Source: Firmicutes bacterium UBA6132 (GTDB lineage: Bacteria > Bacillota_A > Clostridia > Tissierellales > Sedimentibacteraceae). From it: DNA of 39,306 nt. Positions 30,616-39,264 of the stretch are shown piece by piece. The notes beneath the pieces are model-generated. The model worked only from the letters and a program-made list of their open reading frames with translations. It did no database searches and was not told the origin of the DNA. The position numbers were made by a program, and so were the translations under genes. The stretch covers positions 1 through 39,306 of the forward strand of contig DIVM01000205.1 in assembly GCA_002435835.1 (NCBI GenBank). Reading direction: 5' to 3'. Every line of letters starts with the position of its first letter. Position 1 is the stretch's first letter.

Positions 30616-32889
30616 TTACTTTTCCTCCATTGCTTCTGCTATTGCTAATTGTCCAACACTTATTCCGCCGTCATTGGTAGGAATCTGTTGATTGTAATAA
30701 ACTAAAAAGTTATCTTTTTCCAATTTATTTATTACAGAAATAAGCAAATAACTATTTTCAAAAACTCCACCGCTTAACACCACATTTTTTAGTTTATATT
30801 TTTTACTGATTTTAATAACTAAATCCGTTGTTGCACTTGCTAAGGTGTTATGAAATTTAGCAGAAATAAATGAGGTGGACTTTCCCATTTTTATATCGCT
30901 TATTACAGATAGTAATATATCTTTATATTCAATTATATACACCTCATTTTCATCACATGTTGTAAACGGATATTCATCTTTTACTGAAGGATCCATAATA
31001 TTTTCAAGCTCTATTGCTGCCTGTGCATCATAGGTTATATGCTGACGAATATTTAAAAGAGAAGCAATACAATCAAAAAATCTTCCTACAGAGGATGTTT
31101 CATAACAGTTTAGTTTACTATCTATAGCTTGATTTACAGCATAGATGCTTTTTTTATCTATTTCATTTATAATATCATTAAATTCATAATTAATGGAACG
31201 AAGGTAGCTCACTGCAATTCTCCAAGGTTCTTTAATTGATTTATCTCCCCCCTGAATAGTTACATGCCTGAAATGACCGGCTCTTATAAAATTCTTTCTT
31301 GTTCCTATTAAAAATTCCCCTCCCCAAATATTTCCGTCCGTACCTAATCCAGTGCCGTCAAAAATGACACCTATTACAGGACCAAAAAGCTTATGTTCAA
31401 CCATGCAACTTACCATGTGAGCATGATGATGTTGAACTTGAATTTTTTTCACTGTATGACTAAGTGCATATTTAGAAGACTGATAGGTGGTATACATGTC
31501 ATGTACAATTAACTCAGGCTTAAAGCTTAATAGTGCCCTCATGTTATCAATGGCTTTTTCAAAATTCATATATGTATCATAGTTCTTCAAATCACCTATG
31601 TATTGACTCATATATAAATACTGATTTTGAGATAAACAAAAGGTACTTTTATCTTCAGCTCCTAATGCTAAAATTTCAATATTATAATTCATTGGAAATA
31701 TAAATGGTGTGTAACCTCTCGATGCTCGAACTACAATTTCCTTATTACAAACTGTTTTCACAACTGAATCTTCAACAGGTATATTTATATCTCTGTTGTG
31801 TATTAAAAAATAATCAGCAATTGTCCTTAAGTTTTCAAATGCTTTTTCATTTTCAAACTGTATGGGGGAATTGCTTTTATTCCCGCTTGTCATAACAAGA
31901 CATGTTATATCATTTTGAAATAATAAATAATGAAGAGGTGTATACGGCAGCATAATCCCCAGCTTTTTCATATTTAAAGCAACTATGTCAGGCAAATTTG
32001 CGTTTTCTTTTTTTTCTAAAAGAACAATGGGTCTTTTATTACTTAAAAGAATATTCTCTTCATATTTATTTACGAAACAAAGTTTCTTTGCCTCTTCAAT
32101 ATCTTTAACCATAACTGCAAATGGCTTATGGGGTCTTTTTTTTCTTTGCCGTAAAATTTTAACAGTATCTGCATTGTGAGCATCACATGCTAAATGAAAA
32201 CCACCGACTCCTTTAATAGCAACTATTTCCCCATTTTTTAACATATCAATAGTCATCACAACCTCATCACTGCAAATTATTTCTTCTCCCATATTATTTA
32301 ATAAACTTAATTTTGGACCGCAATTGGGACAACAATTAGTCTGTGCATGAAATCTTCTGTTAGTTGGGTCGTTGTATTCTTTCTCACAATTAGGGCACAT
32401 TTTAAATATCTCCATCGTTGTATTATCTCTATCATAGGGCAATTTCTTTATTAGAGAATAACGAGGTCCACAATTTGTACAATTTGCAAATGAGTAATGA
32501 TAGCGATTGTCAGCATGATCTGAAATGTCATTTATACAATCCGGACAAATGGATACATCTGTACCCATAAACTTTATACCATTTTCTTCAACCGAACTTG
32601 GAACAATTTTAAAATTATTCCATCCTTTTAATACTTCTAAATAAATTTCGATTTTTTCTATTTTTGCTAAAGCAGGAGGATTTTTAATTATAGATAATAA
32701 AAATTCTTTTATATTTTCTCTATCTCCTACTATATCCATTAAAACAGCACTTCCCTGATTGCTGACCCACCCTTTAATATTATATTTTATTGCTTGATTG
32801 TAAATATATGGCCTAAAGCCTACACCTTGAACCACACCATATATTTTTATTTCATAACTTCTTATATCTTCATTTTCTTCAATCTTCAA
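30616..32889 (-). CDS. hypF: Carbamoyltransferase HypF
   Basis: About 757 residues: acylphosphatase domain (IYGVVQGVGFRPYIYNQA), two zinc-finger units (CPDCINDISDHADNRYHYSF, CTNCGPRYS; CPNCEKEYNDPTNRRFHAQT, CCPNCG), a YrdC-like nucleotide-binding domain (IVAIKGVGGFHLACDA, KRPHKPFAVMVKD, MLPYTPLHYLL), and a Kae1-like domain (QVQHHHAHMVSC, GVIFDGTGLGTDG, VVLSGGVFENS). It makes the carbamoyl group from carbamoyl phosphate and ATP and passes it to HypE. The start is probably TTG at 32889, ten bases after AAAGGTG; GTG 32898 is possible. It overlaps the HypA-like gene. Confidence 0.96.
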   Translation of the reverse strand: MKIEENEDIRSYEIKIYGVVQGVGFRPYIYNQAIKYNIKGWVSNQGSAVLMDIVGDRENIKEFLLSIIKNPPALAKIEKIEIYLEVLKGWNNFKIVPSSVEENGIKFMGTDVSICPDCINDISDHADNRYHYSFANCTNCGPRYSLIKKLPYDRDNTTMEIFKMCPNCEKEYNDPTNRRFHAQTNCCPNCGPKLSLLNNMGEEIICSDEVVMTIDMLKNGEIVAIKGVGGFHLACDAHNADTVKILRQRKKRPHKPFAVMVKDIEEAKKLCFVNKYEENILLSNKRPIVLLEKKENANLPDIVALNMKKLGIMLPYTPLHYLLFQNDITCLVMTSGNKSNSPIQFENEKAFENLRTIADYFLIHNRDINIPVEDSVVKTVCNKEIVVRASRGYTPFIFPMNYNIEILALGAEDKSTFCLSQNQYLYMSQYIGDLKNYDTYMNFEKAIDNMRALLSFKPELIVHDMYTTYQSSKYALSHTVKKIQVQHHHAHMVSCMVEHKLFGPVIGVIFDGTGLGTDGNIWGGEFLIGTRKNFIRAGHFRHVTIQGGDKSIKEPWRIAVSYLRSINYEFNDIINEIDKKSIYAVNQAIDSKLNCYETSSVGRFFDCIASLLNIRQHITYDAQAAIELENIMDPSVKDEYPFTTCDENEVYIIEYKDILLSVISDIKMGKSTSFISAKFHNTLASATTDLVIKISKKYKLKNVVLSGGVFENSYLLISVINKLEKDNFLVYYNQQIPTNDGGISVGQLAIAEAMEEK

Positions 32890-33139
32890 AAGTTTCACCT
32901 TTTATGCTGTGAATTATAGCAGTTTGGTTTTCTATGTCCTCTCTTTGCACTATGATGTTAAACCCATCAGCAAGAAGATCTTCATTGTTTTCCTTTAAAT
33001 ACTCTTTCAGATTATTTTCATTGACATGGCTATTGCAGCTTACTACGATGGTAAGCTGAGTAATAATACGGATATTACTTTTTTCACAGATTTCATTTAA
33101 TGTTTTTGAAATTTTATTCAATAAATATGTATCGTGCAT
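32879..33139 (-). CDS. hypA: HypA-like nickel protein lacking the zinc domain
   Basis: An 86-residue protein starting MHDTYLLNKISKTLNEICEK. The N-terminal Met-His (His2, nickel ligand in HypA), the strand-rich second part (ITQLTIVVSCNSHVNENNLK) and the final strand (TAIIHSIKGE) follow HypA. Normal HypA has about 113 residues and a zinc domain with two CxxC motifs; here that region is absent and the chain goes from FNIIVQREDIE straight to the last strand, with only two cysteines in the whole protein. ATG 33139 has AAAGGAG. Position between the protease and hypF supports the assignment. Either nickel binding suffices, or it is a degenerating copy; hypB is not in the window. Confidence 0.75.
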   Translation of the reverse strand: MHDTYLLNKISKTLNEICEKSNIRIITQLTIVVSCNSHVNENNLKEYLKENNEDLLADGFNIIVQREDIENQTAIIHSIKGETFED

Positions 33140-33182
33140 TGTTAATACTCCTTTAATAAATTAGTAATCGCTTACTAAAAAG

Positions 33183-33629
33183 CTATTTATTTATGTAAGC
33201 CAAAATAAAATCATATACTTCTTGACATATTTGACTAAGCTTTTGCTTTAAACTTTCGCTTAATACTGTGCTAAATTCAATTTTATCTGCTTCAATTCCA
33301 ATTACAAATCCTTTGATATTTTTTCCATACAATTTTATAAGATGAATTAGACTTGGCTGATGCTGTGAAGTAATGTTATTTCTTAATGACAAGTCATTTA
33401 TAGAAGTAAAAGTTACTGTTCCTGGCATTAATTCAAAATATGTTGAATCTATAATAAATACCAAATCTCCGTCATCAATTTTACTTAATGCATATTCAAA
33501 GTCCGTTTCTCCAAATATTATCTCAATTTCTTCATTTATTAATTTTGTTGAAAGTTCTTCTAAAACCTTTAACCCTATTGCATCATCTCCCATTATTCTA
33601 TTACCTATTGCAATACACTTAACTGCCAT
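33183..33629 (-). CDS. Hydrogenase maturation protease
   Basis: A protein of about 148 residues of the HyaD/HybD/HupD type: KCIAIGNRIMGDDAIGLKVLE (nickel-binding region with the Asp in GDDAIG), DLVFIIDSTYFELMPGTVT, and SQHQPSLIHLI with the third ligand His. It removes the C-terminal tail of the large subunit after nickel insertion. ATG 33629 follows AGGG; a TTG three codons earlier overlaps the large-subunit stop. Its placement right after the large subunit suggests dedicated processing. Confidence 0.95.
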   Translation of the reverse strand: MAVKCIAIGNRIMGDDAIGLKVLEELSTKLINEEIEIIFGETDFEYALSKIDDGDLVFIIDSTYFELMPGTVTFTSINDLSLRNNITSQHQPSLIHLIKLYGKNIKGFVIGIEADKIEFSTVLSESLKQKLSQICQEVYDFILAYINK

Positions 33630-33630
33630 C

Positions 33631-35040
33631 TTATACAACCCTAATTTCTACTTGAGAATATTTATCTGTAAATACATGAGTAGCACAGGAAACACACGGA
33701 TCAAAAGACCTAACTATTCTGCCAATTTCAACCGGATTTTTTATATCTTGAATAATTGTTCCTATCAAAGCTTTTTCTACTACCCCTTTTAATCCTTTCG
33801 AATCTTCTGGCGAAAGATTCCATGAACTTGGGGTAATTATGTCGTAATGTTGAATAGCTTGATTTTGTACAGAAGCCCAGTGACCTAAAGCACCTCTTGT
33901 AGTGTCTACTAAACCTTTGCCATAAGCTTCTTGATTAAATTCATAACTTCCTTGACTTGATGGAATCATTATAATTTTTTCTAAAAACACTTCCATTATT
34001 TCAATGATTTTTTTCACTTCTAAAACCCTTGCAATTGTTCGGTCCATAGTTGAGATTCCTCTATTATAATTACCACTTAGCCACATTCTTGCAAGTGGCC
34101 CCACCTCCATAGCATACTCTTCATATCTTGGAGCCTTTATCCAGCTGTAAGCATTTTCTTTATGAATATTTTCATTAACTGTAGTAGCCATCGGACTTTC
34201 TTCATCTTGCATTAATTCATACCATGCGTTTTGTATATTTTCTGTTATTTTATCTGAATTAAATGCACTATATTGTCCATTTATAATGACACCTGGAGAC
34301 ACATAAAAAGCTCTGTTATCTGTATAGCTGTCAAATAATCCATATGACATTAAATTTTTATATCCTATACCATTGCTAAAATAATCAGGATAATATTCTG
34401 CAATTTTATATACATCAGGTATCAGTATATCTTCAACAAATCTTTTTATATCTGATAATATGGATTTAGTTTTAATCCACTTTGCTGAATCTATATTAAC
34501 AGTAACTCCTCCTACAAAAATACCATGATTATGAGGAGCCTTGCCTCCGAGAACTGCTGTCATTTCATGGGCTAATTTGCTGTATTTTAGGGATTGCACA
34601 TAATGTTCCGATATCTCTTGATCTATTTTTTCAGGAAGACGGTAATCATTATGTGAAGTTATAAATGATGATTCCATCCTTGCTCCCCTTACAAAGTCAG
34701 GAATAGTGTACTGGTAAAAGTGTCTTAAGTGATTTTGAATGAATTCACTTCCGTGTATAAATTCTCTTATCATTTTATCATTTTCGTTAGGATAAATTTT
34801 AAGAACATCCTCCAAAGCTAATGTTGAAGCCAAGGAATGGGCAGTGGAACATATTCCACAGATTCTTTCCGTAAAATATATTGCATCTAAAGGAGGTCTT
34901 CCTTTTAGCATTTTTTCAAAACCTCTAAAAAGTAAGCCGCTACTTTTAGCATTTATAATTTCATTTCTTTCTACTTCAACTTCAATTTCCAAAAAACCAC
35001 TTATTCTTGTAATAGGGTTTATTGTAATTTTATTTGCCAT
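33631..35040 (-). CDS. [NiFe] hydrogenase large subunit
   Basis: A 469-residue catalytic subunit. L1 motif RICGICSTAHS with Cys61 and Cys64; C-terminal motif SFDPCVSCATH with Cys449 and Cys452, and a 14-residue tail after His455 that the neighbouring protease will remove. TRISGFLEIEVEV, GLLFRGFEKMLKGR and GVTVN are further family blocks. The Ni-Fe(CN)2CO site splits or makes H2. The DPC-x-x-C-x-x-H end fits the group 1/2 uptake-type enzymes rather than the energy-converting group 4. ATG 35040 is preceded by GGAGGAG. The start of the gene is 14 bases after the small subunit stop. Confidence 0.97.
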   Translation of the reverse strand: MANKITINPITRISGFLEIEVEVERNEIINAKSSGLLFRGFEKMLKGRPPLDAIYFTERICGICSTAHSLASTLALEDVLKIYPNENDKMIREFIHGSEFIQNHLRHFYQYTIPDFVRGARMESSFITSHNDYRLPEKIDQEISEHYVQSLKYSKLAHEMTAVLGGKAPHNHGIFVGGVTVNIDSAKWIKTKSILSDIKRFVEDILIPDVYKIAEYYPDYFSNGIGYKNLMSYGLFDSYTDNRAFYVSPGVIINGQYSAFNSDKITENIQNAWYELMQDEESPMATTVNENIHKENAYSWIKAPRYEEYAMEVGPLARMWLSGNYNRGISTMDRTIARVLEVKKIIEIMEVFLEKIIMIPSSQGSYEFNQEAYGKGLVDTTRGALGHWASVQNQAIQHYDIITPSSWNLSPEDSKGLKGVVEKALIGTIIQDIKNPVEIGRIVRSFDPCVSCATHVFTDKYSQVEIRVV

Positions 35041-35054
35041 AGCTCCTCCAGATA

Positions 35055-35933
35055 TTAAAATCTTACAAAAGGCTCCATACCATCAGGAAAACTCTCACCG
35101 GCACAACCTATGCAAGGTGTATTATCTTCAACAGGCCAGTTCACATATCCGTTCCATTGCCTTATTGGGCAATCCGTTCTTGTAACTGGTCCTCTACATC
35201 CAAGTTTAAACATGCATTCAGGATCACCTAAACTTGTTGCAAAAATTCCTTTGTCAAAATATGACCTTCTCGTACATCGATCATGTATTGTTATTCCATA
35301 AAACATTATAGGTCTTCCTAATTCATCAAGCTCAGGAATCCCAAATGCTACTAAGTTGGCGATAGTACCTGTAACCCAGTCAGGATGACTTGGGCAACCC
35401 GGTAATCTAATAACCTCCCTACTTAAAAATTGTGGTACACTTACACATTGAGATGGATTAGGGACTGCTGCTGATATTCCTCCGAAAGAAGCACAGGTTC
35501 CAACTGATAAAACATACTTTGCTTTTTCTCCTGCAGTTCTTACTGCCTCCATGGCTGTTATAGGCCTGCCTTGATAACGAGCAATAATATTGTATAGACC
35601 ATTATCCTTAATAGAAACGGCACCTTCTACAACTAAGATAAATTCTGTTTCCAATGTGTCTAAAAACTGTTGAAATGCAGCATCCCCTTCAGCAAACATC
35701 AAACTGTTATTGTATTTTAAACTTGTCATTTCTTTTAAAAAAAATTCTGCACTTGGATTTTCTGCATTTAGTAGAGATATTATGTTTCCTGAACAACCGG
35801 TTGCTTCTAACCAAATTAAATTAATTTTATTTATATTGTTGGTTTTTATTTCATCTACAGCTATGTCCATCATCTTTCGAGCTGTAATGTCCTTTAAATC
35901 ATATACTGGGCAACGTCTTTTTTTCTTTAACAA
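35055..35933 (-). CDS. [NiFe] hydrogenase small subunit, cytosolic HupS-like
   Basis: A 292-residue electron-transfer subunit starting at TTG (GGAGG seven bases before). Proximal cluster: EATGCSGN (Cys47; Asn50 where most have Cys), GTCASFGG (Cys147) and LPGCPSHP (Cys180). Distal cluster: HDRC (His218, Cys220), DPEC and KLGC (Cys240, Cys246). Medial: TRTDC (Cys255), TPCIGC (Cys274, Cys277). No twin-arginine signal and no C-terminal anchor, so the enzyme stays in the cytoplasm. CSGN instead of CxxC recalls cyanobacterial HupS (group 2a) as I remember it. Electrons probably go to the adjacent b5-like protein or to a cytosolic carrier. Confidence 0.95.
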   Translation of the reverse strand: MLKKKRRCPVYDLKDITARKMMDIAVDEIKTNNINKINLIWLEATGCSGNIISLLNAENPSAEFFLKEMTSLKYNNSLMFAEGDAAFQQFLDTLETEFILVVEGAVSIKDNGLYNIIARYQGRPITAMEAVRTAGEKAKYVLSVGTCASFGGISAAVPNPSQCVSVPQFLSREVIRLPGCPSHPDWVTGTIANLVAFGIPELDELGRPIMFYGITIHDRCTRRSYFDKGIFATSLGDPECMFKLGCRGPVTRTDCPIRQWNGYVNWPVEDNTPCIGCAGESFPDGMEPFVRF

Positions 35934-35944
35934 TCCTGTGCCTC

Positions 35945-36391
35945 CTAACTACTTATTAAAAAACCCATTTGAGGCAAATTTCTTAAAATTTCTGTTTTAC
36001 CTTTATGGCATCCATTAAACTGAGCGGACAAATCATGCCCTGCATACATGCTGAAATGAGTACCTCCGCCCCAAGTTGATTCTAAGCTCACATCATATAC
36101 AATTCCATTAACTGCAACATAAGCAGGTCTCCCATTTGAACCATCATATTGAGATAATTCTTCAATGGTAAATTGTCTTATGTCAGATTTGTAAATTCCA
36201 CTTTTTTTTATATTATTCATATTATTTTTTAATTGATCGTATATTTGATAATGCCTATTTTTTTCTGCATTCAGCATATTTTCATACAATATTCTTTGAC
36301 AAGGATTATTGCTTGTTGCGATCATTTGCTGATAATATCTTATATTATTTTCACACTCCAACAACATTTGGTAATCATTATTATAATTCAA
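35945..36391 (-). CDS. Cytochrome b5-like heme-binding protein, first gene of hydrogenase operon
   Basis: About 148 residues. N-terminal 65 residues form a predicted helical pair (YQMLLECENNIRYYQQMIAT; NMLNAEKNRHYQIYDQLKNN), perhaps for dimerisation or docking. Residues about 75-145 are a cytochrome b5-type domain: FTIEELSQYDGSNGRPAYVAV, VYDVSLESTWGGGTHFSMYA, GHDLSAQFNGCHKG; His in GTHF and His in GCHK are the probable axial ligands. It has no signal peptide or membrane helix. The real start is TTG 36391, because GGAGGAG lies at 36395-36405 inside the longer frame. It is 12 bases before the small subunit and could be its electron acceptor, replacing the usual membrane cytochrome b. Confidence 0.85.
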   Translation of the reverse strand: MNYNNDYQMLLECENNIRYYQQMIATSNNPCQRILYENMLNAEKNRHYQIYDQLKNNMNNIKKSGIYKSDIRQFTIEELSQYDGSNGRPAYVAVNGIVYDVSLESTWGGGTHFSMYAGHDLSAQFNGCHKGKTEILRNLPQMGFLISS

Positions 36392-36526
36392 AAAATCTCC
36401 TCCGATATTTTTCAATTATTAAATAATATGCTTCATGAGTTTATATAATGATAAAATTTTATATTACAATCAAATGCTCAAAATTAAGTTAAGGTAAGTA
36501 ATCATAATCCAAAAAAACAATCAAAA

Positions 36527-36549
36527 AAACTCCCCAAATAGAGGAGTTT
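36527..36549 (-). terminator. Terminator downstream of the thiolase gene
   Basis: Stem AAACTCC/GGAGTTT, nine-base loop, followed on the minus strand by T-rich sequence. It separates the thiolase from the hydrogenase operon, whose promoter must lie between 36391 and this hairpin. Confidence 0.8.
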
Positions 36550-36639
36550 AATTCCTTAAATAAAAGAATATTTTACTAAAATTTTATTTAATTCATACAT
36601 TTTATTAACTTAATAACTACTTTTTCAACAAAGTCTTTG

Positions 36640-36682
36640 TGTCAAAAGAGTGTCAAAGTTGTCCATGACCCAAAAGTGACAC
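36640..36682. mobile_element. Possible IS21-type end remnant
   Basis: Direct and inverted copies of TGTCA(AAA) around GTTGTCCATGACCCAAAAGTGACAC, 12 bases past the thiolase stop. Such repeats with a central GTCCATGACC are, as I recall, typical of IS21-family termini. No transposase remains nearby, so this is at most a solo fragment. Confidence 0.35.
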
Positions 36683-36693
36683 ATATCCTAAAT

Positions 36694-37872
36694 TTATCTT
36701 TGAACTAAAACTGCAGTTCCCATACCGCCGCCTATGCATAATGTTGCAAGGCCTTTTTTAGCATCTCTTTTCTTCATTTCATAAAGAAGAGACGTAAGAA
36801 TTCTTGCTCCTGAAGCTCCTATTGGATGTCCTAATGCAATAGCGCCTCCGTTAACATTTATTATTTCAGGATTGAATTTTAATTCTCTTGCAACAGCTAA
36901 TGCTTGAGCTGCGAAAGCTTCATTAGCCTCAATTAAATCTAAGTCATCAACAGACCAGTTAGCTTTAGCTAAAGCTTTTTTAACTGCTGGAACAGGTCCA
37001 ACACCCATTATTTTAGGATCAACGCCTGCTGTGCCATGACCTGTTATTTCAGCTAAATATTCAATTCCAAGTTCATCAGCTTTATCCTTGCTCATAACTA
37101 TTAATGCAGCAGCACCATCATTGATTCCTGATGCATTCGCAGCAGTAACAGATCCATCTTTAGTAAATGCTGGTTTTAATGCAGCCATTTTATCATAAGT
37201 TGAACCATGTCTTGGGTATTCATCAGTATCAATAACTATAGGGTCACCTTTTCTTTGAGGTATAACAACCGGTACTATTTCATCAACAAATTTTCCTGAT
37301 TTCTGAGCTACTTCAGCTTTGTTTTGGCTTTCAGATGCAAATTTATCCTGGTCTTCTCTTGAAATTCCATATTGATTTGCAACATTTTCAGCAGTTATAC
37401 CCATGTGGTAGTTATTATAAACATCCCATAAACCGTCATTAACCATTGTGTCTACTATTTTTCCGTCATTCATTCTCTGGCCCCATCTGCCGCTTGGAAT
37501 TATATATGGAGCATTTGTCATACTTTCGCATCCGCCGCAAAGAATTATATCATCATCACCGCTTGCAATTATTTGTGCAGCCATGCTTACAGCTCTCAAA
37601 CCTGATCCACAAACTATGTTAATTGTTAAAGCAGGTGTGTCATTAACAAGACCTGATCCTAAAGAAACTTGTCTTGCTACGTTTTGTCCTAAGCCTGCGC
37701 TTAAGACATTTCCAAATATTACTTCATCAATCATAGATGGTTCAATTTTTGCTCTTTTAATAGCTTCTTTAGCCGCAATTACTCCAAGATCCACTGCAGA
37801 TAAAGATTTTAAAGCTCCTCCAAAAGAACCTATTGGTGTTCTTGCTGCTGATACTATTACTACTTTTCTCAT
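36694..37872 (-). CDS. thlA: Acetyl-CoA acetyltransferase (thiolase)
   Basis: A 392-residue biosynthetic-type thiolase. Catalytic residues: Cys88 in [11 protein letters not shown], His in [16 protein letters not shown], and the C-terminal Cys in [10 protein letters not shown]; also the substrate loop NGIDDG-like [13 protein letters not shown]. It joins two acetyl-CoA to acetoacetyl-CoA, or cleaves it. ATG 37872 has AAGGAG before it. In this organism it probably feeds, or degrades toward, butyryl-CoA, together with the butyrate kinase encoded just upstream. A sigma-54 promoter 45 bases upstream shows that it can be transcribed separately from buk. Confidence 0.97.
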   Translation of the reverse strand: MRKVVIVSAARTPIGSFGGALKSLSAVDLGVIAAKEAIKRAKIEPSMIDEVIFGNVLSAGLGQNVARQVSLGSGLVNDTPALTINIVCGSGLRAVSMAAQIIASGDDDIILCGGCESMTNAPYIIPSGRWGQRMNDGKIVDTMVNDGLWDVYNNYHMGITAENVANQYGISREDQDKFASESQNKAEVAQKSGKFVDEIVPVVIPQRKGDPIVIDTDEYPRHGSTYDKMAALKPAFTKDGSVTAANASGINDGAAALIVMSKDKADELGIEYLAEITGHGTAGVDPKIMGVGPVPAVKKALAKANWSVDDLDLIEANEAFAAQALAVARELKFNPEIINVNGGAIALGHPIGASGARILTSLLYEMKKRDAKKGLATLCIGGGMGTAVLVQR

Positions 37873-37916
37873 TATATTTCTCCTTATAAAATCTGTTTAT
37901 TAAATGCAAAATACAT

Positions 37917-37933
37917 AGCAATAATCATGCCAA
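37917..37933 (-). promoter_or_regulatory. Sigma-54 (-24/-12) promoter of the thiolase gene
   Basis: Minus strand TTGGCATGATTATTGCT, matching TGGCAY-G-N4-TTGCW in all key positions. Predicted start near 37906, 34 bases before the ATG. The activator is unknown. Confidence 0.75.
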
Positions 37934-37992
37934 AAATAGATAGTAATTCATATTATGCTTGCTTATAAATTAGTTCTTCTTCTATGACCATT

Positions 37993-39057
37993 TTATTTAT
38001 ATTCCTTTGCTTTCTCTATTCCGTTTAAAACCCTGAGACCCCCTAAAGCCAAAGCTGTAAGTTCATCTTCCCCTGGATATGCAATAACATTTGCAATGAA
38101 TTTCACTTTTTCGCTTATCATTTCAACGAAATTATTATCATATGCAATACCGCCCGTTATTATTATTCCATCAACATCTCCATCTAATACAACAGCATAT
38201 TCGCCTATTGATTTAGCTATTTGATAAGCCATAGCATTATAAATAAGCTCTGATTTTTTATTACCTTTATCAGAACTTTCTTTAACTTCCTTAACATTAT
38301 TAGTTCCCAAATAAGCTATCATTCCACCCTTGCCTGCAATCATTTTATGAATTTCTTCCTTTGAATATTTACCGCTAAAACAAATTTCCACTAACTGTGA
38401 TGCAGGTAGTGAGCCCGACCTTTCAGGAGAAAATGGTCCATCACCACTAAGTGCATTAGTTACGTCAATAACTCTTCCTCTTTTATGCGCAGCAACTGAA
38501 ACTCCTCCACCTAAGTGTGCGATTACTAAATTAACATCCTCATAATTTTTGCCCATATCTTTAGAAGCACGTCTTGCTACTGCCTTTTGGTTAAGAGCAT
38601 GCCATATGCATATTCTATGAAACTCTGGGTGACCGCTTATTCTTGCCACATCACTAATCTCATCCACAACAACGGGATCAGAAATAAAAGAAGGAATATT
38701 TAATTCTTCGGCTATAAAATAAGCAATAAGACCTCCAAGGTTTGAAGCATGTTCTCCAATAATACTGTTTCTTAAATCTTCAACCATACGTTTATTTATA
38801 ATGTATGTTCCACTTTCTATAGGTTTTAGAAGTCCTCCTCTGCCAACAACAGATGACAAAGTGTTTAAATCAATATTATTTTCCTTAAGTTTATTCAGTA
38901 TAAGATTTTTTCGAAACTCATATTGTTCTGCAACATTATTGTATAAACTTAGTTCTTCATTGGTATGTCTGATAGTTTGTTCAAATAATATTTGATCATT
39001 ATTAAAAACTGCAATTTTTGTTGATGTTGAGCCGGGATTAATTATTAGCTGTTTCAT
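37993..39057 (-). CDS. buk: Butyrate kinase
   Basis: A 354-residue acetokinase-family enzyme: N-terminal INPGSTSTKIAVF phosphate loop, VVGRGGLLKPIESGTY, GEHASNLGGLIAYFIAEEL, IAHLGGGVSVAAHKRGRVID, SGDGPFSPERSG, and ITGGIAYD. It forms ATP and butyrate from butyryl phosphate, ending butyrate fermentation (branched relatives also act on isobutyrate or isovalerate). ATG 39057 is preceded by AGGAG. Classical clostridia have ptb just upstream of buk; the gene that ends at 39265 is upstream here but too little is visible to tell whether it is ptb. The thiolase lies 120 bases downstream. Confidence 0.96.
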   Translation of the reverse strand: MKQLIINPGSTSTKIAVFNNDQILFEQTIRHTNEELSLYNNVAEQYEFRKNLILNKLKENNIDLNTLSSVVGRGGLLKPIESGTYIINKRMVEDLRNSIIGEHASNLGGLIAYFIAEELNIPSFISDPVVVDEISDVARISGHPEFHRICIWHALNQKAVARRASKDMGKNYEDVNLVIAHLGGGVSVAAHKRGRVIDVTNALSGDGPFSPERSGSLPASQLVEICFSGKYSKEEIHKMIAGKGGMIAYLGTNNVKEVKESSDKGNKKSELIYNAMAYQIAKSIGEYAVVLDGDVDGIIITGGIAYDNNFVEMISEKVKFIANVIAYPGEDELTALALGGLRVLNGIEKAKEYK

Positions 39058-39161
39058 TAGATTCTCCTATAGTATTTAATTTAAATGTTTATTTATGGAA
39101 TACCATATTATATCATTTTTGAGTTACATTATCATAAATACTTCAAAATATTTAAATAATA

Positions 39162-39194
39162 AGAGATGTATTTTATTACAAAAAATACATCTCT
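39162..39194. terminator. Terminator upstream of butyrate kinase
   Basis: Perfect 13-pair stem AGAGATGTATTTT/AAAATACATCTCT with a seven-base loop. It lies about 70 bases after the partial gene at the right edge and implies that buk has its own promoter between 39058 and 39161. Confidence 0.7.
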
Positions 39195-39264
39195 CTATTA
39201 TATAAATTAGTAAATAAAACTAAATTGCTACGTTATATATTATGCTTGTTTTGTAGTAATTAAA

